Below are positions 36,419-45,343 of a stretch of 64,000 nucleotides of DNA, one piece after another. The position numbers and the translations under genes are program-made. Under the pieces are notes generated by a model. That model was not told the origin of the DNA and did no database searches. It was given only the letters and a program-made list of their open reading frames with translations. Origin of the DNA: Woeseia sp034521225 (GTDB lineage Bacteria > Pseudomonadota > Gammaproteobacteria > Steroidobacterales > Woeseiaceae). The stretch is from the NCBI GenBank assembly GCA_034521225.1, contig JAXHMR010000002.1:248001-312000 (forward strand), written 5' to 3'. Each line of letters starts with the position of its first letter. Position 1 is the stretch's first letter.

Positions 36419-37306
36419 TTACCTCGAGGCAGTAGTCGTGTTGGAGATGACGACCTCGACGCGGCGGTTTTGCTGACGACCGGTAGCACTATCGTTGCTG
36501 GCAACGGGTGAGGTTTCGCCCAGACCTGAAGTGTTAAGACGGTTGGACCGGATGCCCTCGCCCATCAGATACGCTTTGACCGAATCGGCGCGGCGCTGTG
36601 ACAGGTCGTAGTTGAATTCATGGCTGCCGACATTGTCGGTGTGGCCTTCGATCAATACCGTTCTATCTGCGTATTCGTTAAGGAAGGCAGACAGCTTGTC
36701 CAGATTGCTGGCGGCGCCACCCTTAAGGTCTGATCTGCCGGTTTCAAACAGCAGGTCGCCCAGCGTCACCACGAGTCCACGATCGGTTTCGCGAGCGTTC
36801 AGTTCCGCGATCTGCCGCTTTAGCTCGTCTGTCGCCGCACCTGCGGCCTGCGTTTCCTCGCGTGCGGCTGCAGCCTCTCGCCTGGCCTGTTCGGCATCCA
36901 GTCGCGAGCTGGCTGCATCTTCCCGTGCCCGGTCGGCTTCGCGTGTGCGCGCCGTGAGGCGTGCCTGCTCGGACTCCTGGCTCAATGCCTCGCGCTCGTC
37001 CTCGTACAGTCGGCTCTGGGCACGAGCCATTGCGATATCGACCTTGTGGTCGGCGATAAGTACCAGGTGCTGTGCGTACTCAAGATCCTCGCGAGGTACT
37101 TCGGCAGCGATGACGGCTTCTTCCGCCGCTTTTATTTCCACCGGAGCGCGAGTCGCAAGTTGCGGATGGGATTGCAACTGGGTCAGCTTGTTGCGGGCGA
37201 GATCGGATCCCTCAGGTGCCGTCAACGGCGTAGCGCAGGCACCCAGTACGAGGAGTGCAGCAGCAGTCAAAATGCCTTTTGCAGAAATTCTTGCGTGGGT
37301 GTTCAT
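36419..37306 (-). CDS. DUF4398-OmpA lipoprotein
   Basis: A 295-residue outer-membrane lipoprotein (lipobox LVLGAC). An N-terminal DUF4398 helical region (APVEIKAAEEAVIAAE…DLEYAQHLVLIADHKVDIA) runs into an Ala/Glu/Arg coiled coil of ~80 residues. The C-terminal OmpA peptidoglycan-binding domain has LLFETGRSDLKGGA, VLIEGHTDNVGSHEFNYDLSQRRADSVKAYL and NRRVEVVI. AGGAGG lies four to five bases before the ATG, which overlaps the previous stop. It probably braces the outer membrane to the cell wall under stress. It is cotranscribed with the upstream DUF4398 gene. Confidence 0.9.
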   Translation of the reverse strand: MNTHARISAKGILTAAALLVLGACATPLTAPEGSDLARNKLTQLQSHPQLATRAPVEIKAAEEAVIAAEVPREDLEYAQHLVLIADHKVDIAMARAQSRLYEDEREALSQESEQARLTARTREADRAREDAASSRLDAEQARREAAAAREETQAAGAATDELKRQIAELNARETDRGLVVTLGDLLFETGRSDLKGGAASNLDKLSAFLNEYADRTVLIEGHTDNVGSHEFNYDLSQRRADSVKAYLMGEGIRSNRLNTSGLGETSPVASNDSATGRQQNRRVEVVISNTTTASR

Positions 37307-37719
37307 GTTCGTCCTCCTGACGTGCGTTGCATTTCTTGCCTCAACGTTTCGATACTTCTCTTCATCTCGTCGTTGATCGCTTTAGCCTTGAGCTCTTCGG
37401 CCCGCGCTGTGGCGAGGTCGGCGTGAACCCGTGCTTCTTCGGCGAGGTAGCCGGCTTTGACCATGTCTTCGTTGCGCGCGGCGGCCTGGGCAGCGGCGAG
37501 CTTCTCGCGAGCCAGGCGGAGTTCCGTCGACGCGTAGTCTGCAACGCGTGCCCGTTCGGCATTGGTAATGGCGGATTCGGCTGCCTGGAGTGCCCGGTTG
37601 GGCGGTGTCGGTGCGCTGGCGCATGCCGAAATTGCCAGAATGACTGCCATGGCGGCAGCGGTGAAAAAGGGCGATGTCCGCATTCCTTTTTCGCTGTAAT
37701 TCCCTGATAACTGGGTCAT
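37303..37719 (-). CDS. DUF4398 lipoprotein
   Basis: A 138-residue lipoprotein (AVILAISACAS) with the DUF4398 helices RALQAAESAITNAERARVADYASTELRLAREKLAAAQ and a basic coiled-coil tail. ATG 37719 (MTQLSG) is preferred because AGGA lies eight bases upstream; ATG 37683 (MRTSPFF) is possible and gives a more typical signal peptide. The stop overlaps the downstream ompA-like start (ATGA). Operator copy E lies 78 bases upstream. Confidence 0.82.
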   Translation of the reverse strand: MTQLSGNYSEKGMRTSPFFTAAAMAVILAISACASAPTPPNRALQAAESAITNAERARVADYASTELRLAREKLAAAQAAARNEDMVKAGYLAEEARVHADLATARAEELKAKAINDEMKRSIETLRQEMQRTSGGRT

Positions 37720-37797
37720 TTTACTAATCCTAATTGTACTCAACTGCCGGATGGCAGCTGCATGGCAGCAGTATTGCCGCTCAAGGCAATTAGTTCT

Positions 37798-37811
37798 GTG
37801 CGCTGGCGTAC
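37798..37811. promoter_or_regulatory. Operator copy E before the DUF4398 operon
   Basis: GTGCGCTGGCGTACAG matches the palindrome plus its trailing AG at 13 of 16 positions. It is 78 bases from start 37719 of the minus-strand DUF4398 gene. Confidence 0.4.
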
Positions 37812-37857
37812 AGAAGGAACCAGTTCGTCGGTCGCGCCGCCCGGAGCCGGTCGCAGG

Positions 37858-37886
37858 GATGGGCCCCGTAAAAAAAGGGGCCCATC
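37858..37886. terminator. Hairpin after the small acidic lipoprotein gene
   Basis: GATGGGCCCC and GGGGCCCATC form a perfect 10-bp stem around an A-rich 9-base loop, 20 bases beyond the stop of the minus-strand lipoprotein gene. The lack of a T-run leaves its terminator role uncertain. Confidence 0.45.
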
Positions 37887-37906
37887 GTGAGTTCAGGTGC
37901 AGATAC

Positions 37907-38119
37907 CTAGCAATCGGTGTCGTCGGCGTTCGCGCCTTCCTTAACATCTTCACAGGCGTCCTCGATGGCATTTCCGGCGTCCTTTGCGGCATCGCTCAGG
38001 TTCTCACCGGCGTTGTCAATGGACTCGCCGAGATTTTCAGCTTCGCCATCATCGGTGTCACAGCCCACAGCAGCGAAGGATGCAACGGTCATGATCAGCA
38101 GTAGTTTTGCAATATTCAT
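37907..38119 (-). CDS. Small acidic lipoprotein (70 aa)
   Basis: A signal peptide with lipobox (LLLIMTVASFAAVGC) followed by 50 residues rich in Asp, Glu and Ala with a heptad-like pattern (ENLGESIDNAGENLSDAAKDAGNAIEDACEDV), as in small amphipathic envelope-stress lipoproteins. It contains three cysteines in the mature part. Operator copy C lies 62 bases upstream. No named family. Confidence 0.75.
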   Translation of the reverse strand: MNIAKLLLIMTVASFAAVGCDTDDGEAENLGESIDNAGENLSDAAKDAGNAIEDACEDVKEGANADDTDC

Positions 38120-38181
38120 TTACGGCTCTTCTTGGGTACGAATTGAGCGGACGAGAATGAGTCAATTGCGGGGAGACGTCG

Positions 38182-38195
38182 GTGCGGTAGCGCAC
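38182..38195. promoter_or_regulatory. Operator copy C
   Basis: Perfect palindrome GTGCGGTAGCGCAC, 62 bases from the minus-strand lipoprotein start at 38119. On that strand CATTCT (38159-38154) occupies the predicted -10 position. Confidence 0.65.
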
Positions 38196-38281
38196 CTTGA
38201 ATTAGCGCCGAGACACGACGCCTTGGCCGGTCATCGCTTTCAAGTGTGTTAGTCGATTCCAGGCTGGCAGGAGGACACTAT

Positions 38282-38295
38282 GTGCGGTAGCGCAC
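38282..38295. promoter_or_regulatory. Operator copy D
   Basis: Perfect palindrome GTGCGGTAGCGCAC, 63 bases before ATG 38359 of the PA2779-like gene. TAAGTT at 38318-38323 sits at the expected -10. Confidence 0.65.
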
Positions 38296-38358
38296 CGATG
38301 TTACCGGGCGACTGGAGTAAGTTATCCGTTGCCAACAGGCACTATCAGGAGCAAGCTA

Positions 38359-38727
38359 ATGAACAAGTTCAATGCCGCGGTAATGTCCGTGGTGGTCGTC
38401 GCCATGCTGGGCATGTCGCTGCCCGTGCACGCTGGCATCGTAGGCACCGAACAGATGGTGACCGAACAAACACGAACTGCCGCGCTGGACAAGATCAACG
38501 GCGTACTGGCAAGTGATGCCGTCGCTGCACAGCTGGAGGCCTGGGACGTGCCGGCCGCGGTTGTAGCAGAACGGGTTGCAGCCTTGTCGGACCGAGAACT
38601 CCAGGAACTGGCCGGATCGATAGAGACTGACCCTGCAGGCGGTGTCCTTGCTGTCATCGGGGTTGTGTTTGTTGTGCTGGTTATTCTTGAACTCGTCGGC
38701 GTAACCAATATCTTCAACAGAACCTGA
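38359..38727 (+). CDS. PA2779 family protein
   Basis: A 122-residue membrane protein with an N-terminal export signal (AVMSVVVVAMLGMSLPVHA). The motif MVTEQTRTAALDKINGVLASDAVAAQLEAWDV, ending LSDRELQELAGSIETDPAGG, and a C-terminal transmembrane helix (VLAVIGVVFVVLVILELVGVTNIF) define the PA2779 family. It nearly always precedes a PA2778-type cysteine peptidase, as here. The unit carries operator copy D. Function unknown; it may be a partner or substrate of the peptidase. Confidence 0.9.
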   Translation: MNKFNAAVMSVVVVAMLGMSLPVHAGIVGTEQMVTEQTRTAALDKINGVLASDAVAAQLEAWDVPAAVVAERVAALSDRELQELAGSIETDPAGGVLAVIGVVFVVLVILELVGVTNIFNRT

Positions 38728-38754
38728 CGCGAGTTGACGCGCCGCCGCGGCCGG

Positions 38755-39797
38755 ATGCGGTCGCGGCGGCTGTGTCGTGTTACATGTTTATCCGTGCCAC
38801 GATCTCCTGCCTGCTGCGTGCTCGCCATCGCCGGTTGTGCGGCCGGGCCTGAGCATCTCGTGCTGCGCGCGGCGGGCGAGCCTGTCGAGCTTGTTGACGT
38901 GCCTTTCTTCGCGCAGGATGAATTTCAATGCGGCCCCGCGGCGCTGGCAACAGTTCTCGTCCATGAAGGCATTGAAGTAACGCCACAAGCGCTTAAACCG
39001 CAGATCTACATCCCTGGGCCGTCGTGGCAGTCTGCAAGCTGAATTGCTGGCGGCAACACGCCGCCACGGTCGTGTACCCTATATTCTGCCTGCGTCGCTT
39101 GCACCAATGCTTGAGGAAGTACGGGCAGGGCGACCGGTGTTACTGCTGCAAAATCTCGGGCTCGAACGGTGGCCCGTCTGGCACTACGCGGTGCTGGTTG
39201 GATTCGATCCGGAGCGCGACAGGTTTATGTTGCGCTCCGGCGCCGCGCAACGACTGCAAACCCGGGCGCCTGCATACCTGGCCCGTTGGGACAGGGCCGG
39301 CCGCTGGTCCATGGTTGTTGTGTCACCGTCTGATCCGCCTGTCAGCGCCGACGTGCTGGGTTGGTTGCGCGCAGTCGCGCCCTTCGAGTCGACCGGCAAT
39401 CTCGACGTAGCGGCTGAGGGTTACGAAGCGGCGGTCAGGCGCTGGCCGGATGAAGCCATCGCGTGGACCGCATCTCGGCAATGTACGTTACCTGCAACAG
39501 GACCTGCACGCTGCCGAAGAATCGTACACTCGTGCGTTAAGCATTTCGGACAGTCTCTGGACGGCGCGCAATAACCTTGTTAACACATTGGTCGACAGGG
39601 GATGCGCCGGCCTCGCTGATCCCTGGATTCGCAGCGCGGGAGAGCCGCCGCCGGAGTTCGCATCGACGTGGCAACAAACGTTATCCGACGTTGCCGCGGC
39701 GGAGGAGCTATCCTGCGACCGTTCTGAATCGCAGCAGGAACAGGACCAGCGATTGACAGCGAGTGATGAATTGCCGTCGCAGCCCGTTCCGCAGTAG
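38755..39797 (+). CDS. PA2778 family C39-like cysteine peptidase lipoprotein (two frameshifts)
   Basis: Lipoprotein signal (CCVLAIAGC), then the papain-like C39 core: VPFFAQDEFQCGPAALATVL with the catalytic Cys, and HYAVLVGFDPERDRFML with the catalytic His. A TPR tail follows (LGNVRYLQQDLHAAEESYTRAL). It is split into three frames: an extra C near 39020 (GGGCCGTCG) and an extra T near 39470 (GCATCTCGG). With these removed the protein reads straight through, so sequencing error is likely. ATG 38755 or GTG 38794 could start it. It follows the PA2779 gene by 27 bases. Confidence 0.82.
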
Positions 39798-39925
39798 TAA
39801 CCTGAGCTATTACGCACCCTGATTCGGCCACTCCCAGCGGCTTCGGTGCGGTACCCGGCACGCAGCTGCGGTACGATTCGGCATCAGATACTGACGGAAA
39901 CCGACGATTGGCGAAAAGGCATGGC

Positions 39926-40697
39926 ATGCCCGGTGGGGGGCGCAAGGGACTGGCTTTGGTATTGGCTTTACTTTGCGCGTGCACGCCAGACCCGGACAGC
40001 GATGTCGCACTGATTGCGGTCGCGACCAATTTCGCGTTCGTGGCCGGCCAGCTTGAATCAGACTTCGAGGCACGTAAGTGGCCGTCGCATCGACATTACG
40101 ACGGGAGCCACCGGCAAACTGTACGCGCAGATTACCAATGGCGCGCCGTTCGATGCATTGCTGGCCGCGGATGTGGAACGCCCGGAGCGGCTCGCTGCGT
40201 CCGGAGCCGGGCTCGCCGGTACCGTCTTTATTTATGCGAGGGGGCGGCTTGCGCTGTGGAGCGCGGTACCAGGTGCGATTCCGGCGGCCGGCGACAGGTA
40301 TCTTCGTGCGCTGGACTACCGGCGTCTTGCCGTGGCTAACCCGGATCTCGCGCCCTACGGTCTCGCTGCCCGGCAGGTTCTGCAGTCACTGGCTGTTTGG
40401 GATGCGGTGCAGGCACGGATCGTGACGGGTGAGAACGTGGGCCAGGCGCACGCGATGGTCGCAACCGGCAATGCCGATGCGGGCCTGGTCGCGCTGGCCG
40501 ACGTGCTGCGCCTGCCGGATGAGCGTAGTGGCAGTTACTGGCTGGTACCGGCACATCTGCATGAGCCAATCGAGCAGGCAGCGGTCCTGCTGCGCCACGG
40601 TGAAGACAACCCGGCGGCCCGGGAATTTCTCGACTACCTTCAGACGCCTGAGGCGCGGACGATGATTGGAATCGTTCTGGTTTTCGAGGTACCGTAA
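39926..40697 (+). CDS. modA: Molybdate-binding protein ModA (frameshifted)
   Basis: Periplasmic molybdate/tungstate-binding component of the ModABC importer. It begins with a lipoprotein-like signal (ALVLALLCAC), then VALIAVATNFAFVAGQLESDFEA, the ModA start. After one indel near 40075 the other frame continues IDITTGATGKLYAQITNGAPFDALLAADVERPERL and NADAGLVALADV to FLDYLQTPEARTMI. Apart from the indel, all family blocks are present. It is the first gene of modABC and may feed the molybdenum enzyme at the left edge. Confidence 0.85.
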
Positions 40698-40700
40698 GCT

Positions 40701-41376
40701 ATGCCGGACCTCGGACCTGTCTGGTTGACCCTCGCACTCGCAGCAGTGACGACAATGATACTGCTGGTTATCGGCACGCCGCTCGCGTGGTGGCTGTCGG
40801 TAACCAGGGGTCGCTTTAAACCGGCAGTTGAGGCAATAACCGCACTGCCGCTGATCCTGCCACCGACTGTGTTGGGTTTCTATTTCCTGATTGCGCTGGG
40901 CCCAGCGTCGCCCATCGGCGAGATCTGCGGCCGCAGGTCGCTGGCGACTCGCTGACCTTTTCGTTCAGCGGACTGGTGATCGCGTCGGTCGTCTATTCGT
41001 TGCCGTTCCACGGCGCAGCCGCTGCAAAGCGCCTCCGAGCAGGTCGGGCGCCGCGCCGCTCGAAGCAGCTGCCACGCTCCGCGCAAGCCCAATCGATGCG
41101 TTTTTCACTGTTGCCGCACCCATGGCAAAGCGTGGATTCCTGACAGCGTCGGTGCTCGCATTTGCGCACACGATCGGTGAGTTCGGTGTTGTGCTGATGG
41201 TCGGTGGCAACATCCCCGGCCGGACCAAGGTGATTTCAATCGCCATTTACGAGCACGTCGAGACACTGAACTACGCGGAGGCGCACGTGCTGTCGGCGGG
41301 ACTGCTGGTATTTTCGTTCGTTACCCTGTTTTTCGTCTATGCCGTACTGCGGAGGAACGACGCGCATGTCGGATGA
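40701..41376 (+). CDS. modB: Molybdate ABC transporter permease ModB (several frameshifts)
   Basis: Inner-membrane permease. Recognisable blocks in successive frames: VWLTLALAAVTTMILLVIGTPLAWWLS and ALPLILPPTVLGFYFL; SGLVIASVVYSLPF; PLQSASEQVGR; and LEAAATLRASPIDAFFTVAAPMAKRGFLTASVLAFAHTIGEFGVVLMVGGNIPGRTKVISIAIY, which holds the EAA loop contacting ModC. At least two or three indels lie between 40920 and 41080. It overlaps the modC start. Confidence 0.82.
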
Positions 41377-42478
41377 CGCTGCAAACGTGCTCGCGGTCGA
41401 CGTGCGGCTTGCGTATCCGGATTTCAGCCTGGACGCCCGGCTTGATGTCGATTTGCAGGGCGTGACCGGCTTGTTCGGCCCGAGCGGCAGCGGCAAGAGC
41501 ACGTTGCTGCGAATCATTGCCGGCCTGGAGCGGCGGGCGGAGGGTACCGTAACGTTTGGCTGCGATGCCTGGCAGGACAGCAGTCGCCACGAATTCACGC
41601 GCGCGGACAGGCGGCCCGTTGGATACGTGTTCCAGGATGCGCGGCTCTTTGAGCATCTGGATGTCGATGGCAATTTGAAGTACGCCACCGACCGGGCGCC
41701 GCGGACGGCGACGTCGATCGCCACCGATGAGCATTATCGCCGCGTGCGACCTCAAGGCGCTGCTGCCCCGGCGGGTTGGCGTACTGTCCGGCGGAGAACG
41801 GCAACGTGTGGCGCTCGCGCGGACGTTGATGACGCAACCCCGTTTGCTGCTGCTGGACGAGCCGCTTGCCTCGCTTGATGCCGAGCGCAAAAATGAGATC
41901 CTGCCGTACCTTGAAGCATTGCCACAACGATTCGGCATTCCCGCCGTTTATGTCAGTCACGCTGTCGACGAAATGGCACGTCTCGCGGATCGCGTTGCGG
42001 TGTTGCAGAACGGATCCATTGTTGCCGCGGGCGATGCTGTCGAGATACTGAATCGCACGAATCTGTCCTGCCAGCCGGCGCGATGTTCGACGCAGCTACG
42101 ATCCTGGAAACGCGTGTCTCGGAACACCTGCCTGGCCTGCACCTGACGCGGCTGCAATTCCAGCAGCATGAACTTGTCGTGCCGATGCTGGGCGAGCGAG
42201 CGCAAGGCGACATCGTTCGGCTGCATGTGCGTGCCGGTGATGTGGCACTTGCAACGACTGCGCCGCAAGGATTGAGTTTCCGCAACGTACTGCCGGGCAC
42301 CATTGCAGCGATCGACGCGGATGACGCCAGTGCCTTTGCCAGCGCCACCGTTGATATTGGTGGCACGCTGTTACGCGTGCACCTGACGCGACATGCCGTC
42401 GACGAGCTTGCGCTGGCGCCGGGACGGCCTGTCTTTGCGCTGCTAAAGACCGCGGCGTTTGACCGGCGGGGCGGATAA
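41366..42478 (+). CDS. modC: Molybdate ABC transporter ATP-binding protein ModC (two frameshifts)
   Basis: ATPase of the molybdate importer. Frame 1: LFGPSGSGKSTLLRIIAGLER (Walker A) and VGYVFQDARLFEHLDV (Q-loop). Frame 2 after ~41720: the signature LSGGERQRVALARTLM, Walker B LLLLDEPLASLD and the H-loop VYVSHAVDEM. Frame 3 from ~42083: the C-terminal TOBE/Mop domain that binds molybdate (GDIVRLHVRAGDVALATTAPQGLSFRNVLPG). All motifs are intact and only the frame changes. Starts at ATG 41366 within the modB end. Confidence 0.85.
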
Positions 42479-42750
42479 GCCTGAAACCGCCTGGGTCCCA
42501 TACGCAAGAGCGGATCCGCGGGTCGCAGGGCAGGTCGGTTCCGGGTCGCGTGGCCGTCTATGCCGTCACCGGCGCGTCGATCAGGCCGACAGCCGCATAG
42601 CCGGTGTCGTTATGTAAAATTCGGGGCCGGCACGGGCGTTTCGCCGCTTTTGTGATGAAGCGCCGCGACCCGCCGCATCCCGATCCGCCACACTGTATCT
42701 CAAATACGCGCCGGGTGGTTTCGCGCGGACATATCGAAATCGACGGGTCA

Positions 42751-43733
42751 ATGCGAAGAAACGACAGAATCCAGCGGGTCAGTGGCGCCGCGGCGGCATC
42801 CCTTGTGTTGGCCGCCGGACTGGTGGCGATAGCGGGTGCCGCGAGCATTACCGTATAAACGCGGACCTGACGTTCCTGGTCGGCAGGGACGGCAAGGTCC
42901 GCGCCAGTTCGCGTGAGTTGCCTGTACTGGCGTTCGGGTCACCGTTCCCGTTCGAGGCGCTGCTGGCAACCGGCCGGTCGCGCCCGGAACCGGCGCGGGC
43001 TGTCGTCAGCATCAGCGACACGGCGATGCAACTCGTCGTCGCACCCGTGCGTGCCCCGGACCTGGTCGGTTGGGTCGCCGTAGGCTTTGCCATAGACGAT
43101 GTGCTGGCGCATCGCATACAGGGGCTGACCAACCTGCAGGTGTCCTTCGTGGAAGTCCGGCGCAACGATACGCGCGTGCTGGCCTCGACGCTCGCCGAAG
43201 GCGACCGTTCAGGCCTCGCGTCAGCCACGACGCTGGCCGATGTCGTTACCGAGCCGCGCGTCATCGAGCTGGGCGGCCAGCCGATGCTCGGGCTGCGGCA
43301 TCATCTCTCCACCGGCCCGGATTACAATCTCGACGTTGTACTCGGACTGCCGATGGACGAGGTTCTGGCCGGCTACGCGCCGCTTCGCATGAAGCTGATT
43401 GGCATCATGATCCTGGCACTGGCGCTGTCCGCATTTGGCGCCCGCCTGCTGGCGCGCACGGTATCCCAGCCACTCAAGGGGCTGGCTGAGGCCGCCCGCC
43501 GGATCAGCCGTGGCAACTATCGCGAGACGGTAGCGGTCGGCAGCGACGATGAAATCGGTACGCTTGCACAGGCCTTCAACAGCATGCAGCAGGGCATCCG
43601 GAACCGCGAGGAGCAGATCGTATTCCAGTCGCAGCACGATGCGCTGACCGGGCTGCCAAACCGGACGCTCGTCAACGAACCGGTGCAGCCGAGTCGATCC
43701 GGCGCAGCGGCGCGGCATGCCGCGGCGCTGTGA
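42751..43733 (+). pseudogene. Truncated membrane sensor with HAMP and the start of a GGDEF domain
   Basis: The N-terminal transmembrane helix (AAAASLVLAAGLVAIAGAA) is separated by an indel near 42855 from a periplasmic sensor domain, a second helix (MKLIGIMILALALSAFGARLLA) and a HAMP domain (PLKGLAEAARRISRGNYRE…DEIGTLAQAFNSMQ). A GGDEF domain begins with QSQHDALTGLPNRTLV but the coding sequence ends only 20 residues later, before the GGDEF motif and any EAL domain. Some 150-400 residues are absent. It is a deletion or an assembly join; as it stands it could not make cyclic di-GMP. Confidence 0.7.
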
Positions 43734-43757
43734 CGCCGGAGCCGATTGCCTTAACGC

Positions 43758-44661
43758 ATGATGATCTCGAGGATACCGGTGCACGGTCGCTGCAGTCCGC
43801 CTGAGCGCCTGCTGTGCGTCGTGTTGCTGTCGGTGCTGCCGCTCGCGGCACTCGCCGATCGCAGCGGGCGCCTGCTGGCGACCGGCGGTGCGGTATCGAT
43901 AGAGGCTACGGCCGGCGGCGGCATCACGCCGTGGGCAGTCCTGGCCGGCTACGGCACTGATGAGCAAGTGGGCTGTGCTGCCGCACTGACCGGTGTCCAT
44001 ACCGATGACTACACTCTGCAGAGCGCAGGCGGTGCCTGCACGTGGGGCAATCGTATCGAGTTGTCCATCGGCAGGCAGGAACTGGATCTCGACGGCTTGC
44101 GTCCCGTGCTCGGACTTCCGGACAACCAGATGCTGCGCCAGCGTTATGCAGGACTTAAAGTTCGACTTGCCGGCGACATCGTTTACAGCGATTGGGGCCA
44201 GCTGTCGGCCGGTGTCCTGTACCGGCAGAGCGAGGACAAGGCACTGGTCCGCGCGGCGGGTGCGACGGATACCACCGGCATCGACGGCTACCTCTCGGCC
44301 GGCAAGCTGTTTCTCGACGGGCCGCTGAGCCGCATGGCCTATGCTGATGTCGGACGCCTTCGCTTCACGCGTGCGAACCAGGGTGGCCTGCTCGGCTTTG
44401 GCGGCGATCGCCGAAGACAGCTACCGCGCCAACATCGAACTGGCCGCCGCGCTGCTTGCGCGCAGGGACCTTGCCATCGGTATCGAGTACCGCCAGAAGC
44501 CGGACAATCTCGGCTTTGCCGCCGAGGACGACTGGAAGGACATCTTCGTTGCGTGGTTCCCGTCAAAGCACATCTCGGTCACAGGCGCGTGGGCGTTCCT
44601 CGGCAGCATCGGCACGTTGCCGGACCAGAACGGACCTTATATTTCGATAGCGGGAAGCTGA
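43758..44661 (+). CDS. DUF3034 family outer-membrane protein (frameshifted)
   Basis: About 300 residues with a signal peptide (LLCVVLLSVLPLAALA). Family blocks RLLATGGAVSIEATAGGGITPWAVLAGYG, DDYTLQSAGGACTWGNRIELSIGRQ and LKVRLAGDIVYSDWGQLSAGVLY lie in the first frame; AIAEDSYRANIELAAALLARRDLAIGIEYRQKPDNL and AWAFLGSIGTLPDQNGPYISI lie in the second, after an indel near 44400. DUF3034 genes commonly precede a truncated-hemoglobin gene, as here. Confidence 0.8.
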
Positions 44662-45059
44662 TGCGGAGTACGGCAAAAGGGCAATACGTAGCCGGCCGTG
44701 CGAAGCGTTACGTCATTACAGGCGTTGTGCTCATGCTTACCGCCTGCACCAACCAGGCCACTGCACCGGATCGTCTCTACTCAGAGCTGGGCGGCGAGCC
44801 GGGTATTACACGCATTGTCGAAGAACTGATCCGTAACATCGCCGATGATCCGCGCATCACCCACCATTTCACCAGCCTAGTCGCAGGCTTCCCCGCGACC
44901 GCCTCAAGACCCACTTCTGGCGGATCGCGGGTAAACCCTGCACCTTCGATGGCGGAAGCATGCGCCGAGTCTCACCGCCTGCTCGACGTTGCGGATTTCA
45001 ACGCGTTGGTAGAAGACCTGATCGACGCGATGGACGAACTGGATATCGATCACCGGTAA
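44661..45059 (+). CDS. Group 1 truncated hemoglobin, lipoprotein (two frameshifts)
   Basis: A signal with lipobox (ITGVVLMLTAC), then the globin start LYSELGGEPGITRIVEELIRNIADDPRI. The middle helices with the haem pocket (RDRLKTHFWRIAGKPCTFDGGSMRR) appear in a second frame (~44893-44965). The end (SHRLLDVADFNALVEDLIDAMDEL) returns to the first frame. Two indels therefore interrupt an otherwise normal trHbN. Its ATG overlaps the DUF3034 stop (TGATG). Family members bind O2 or NO; the role with DUF3034 is unknown. Confidence 0.8.
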   Translation: MRSTAKGQYVAGRAKRYVITGVVLMLTACTNQATAPDRLYSELGGEPGITRIVEELIRNIADDPRITHHFTSLVAGFPATASRPTSGGSRVNPAPSMAEACAESHRLLDVADFNALVEDLIDAMDELDIDHR

Positions 45060-45173
45060 CGGAAACCGTTCCTTGCGCGCCTCGCACCTATGCAGCCAGA
45101 CATCGTATCAAGTGACACGCCGCGTACCCGTTCATCCGGATGGCAATGCCTTTAATATTGGACGTGCACCGCC

Positions 45174-45267
45174 GCACCGGTACCCCCTACCGGGAGCCCT
45201 TGAAGGAATCGCTCCCTTCGGTGCCGTTTATCCAGTCGAAGGGCTCCCCGGTCGGGGGTACCGGTGC
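45174..45267. repeat. Long inverted repeat (28-29 bp arms) between convergent genes
   Basis: Left arm 45174-45201 (GCACCGGTACCCCCTACCGG…) and right arm 45239-45267 are complementary with one mismatch and one unpaired base, around a 37-base loop. It sits between the trHb stop and the M20 stop (convergent). No T-run follows. It fills most of the 284-base gap. Confidence 0.65.
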
Positions 45268-45343
45268 TCCTGCGTGGCCAGTGCGGGCCCTCCGTCGTTG
45301 ACGAATCGTCGGATGTGCAGCACTTATGTAAGTGCCGTTGCCG

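Noticed and set aside
45174..45267. Integron attC site
   Set aside because: The arms are long and nearly perfect, there are no RYYYAAC/GTTRRRY core sites, and no cassette or integrase is nearby.
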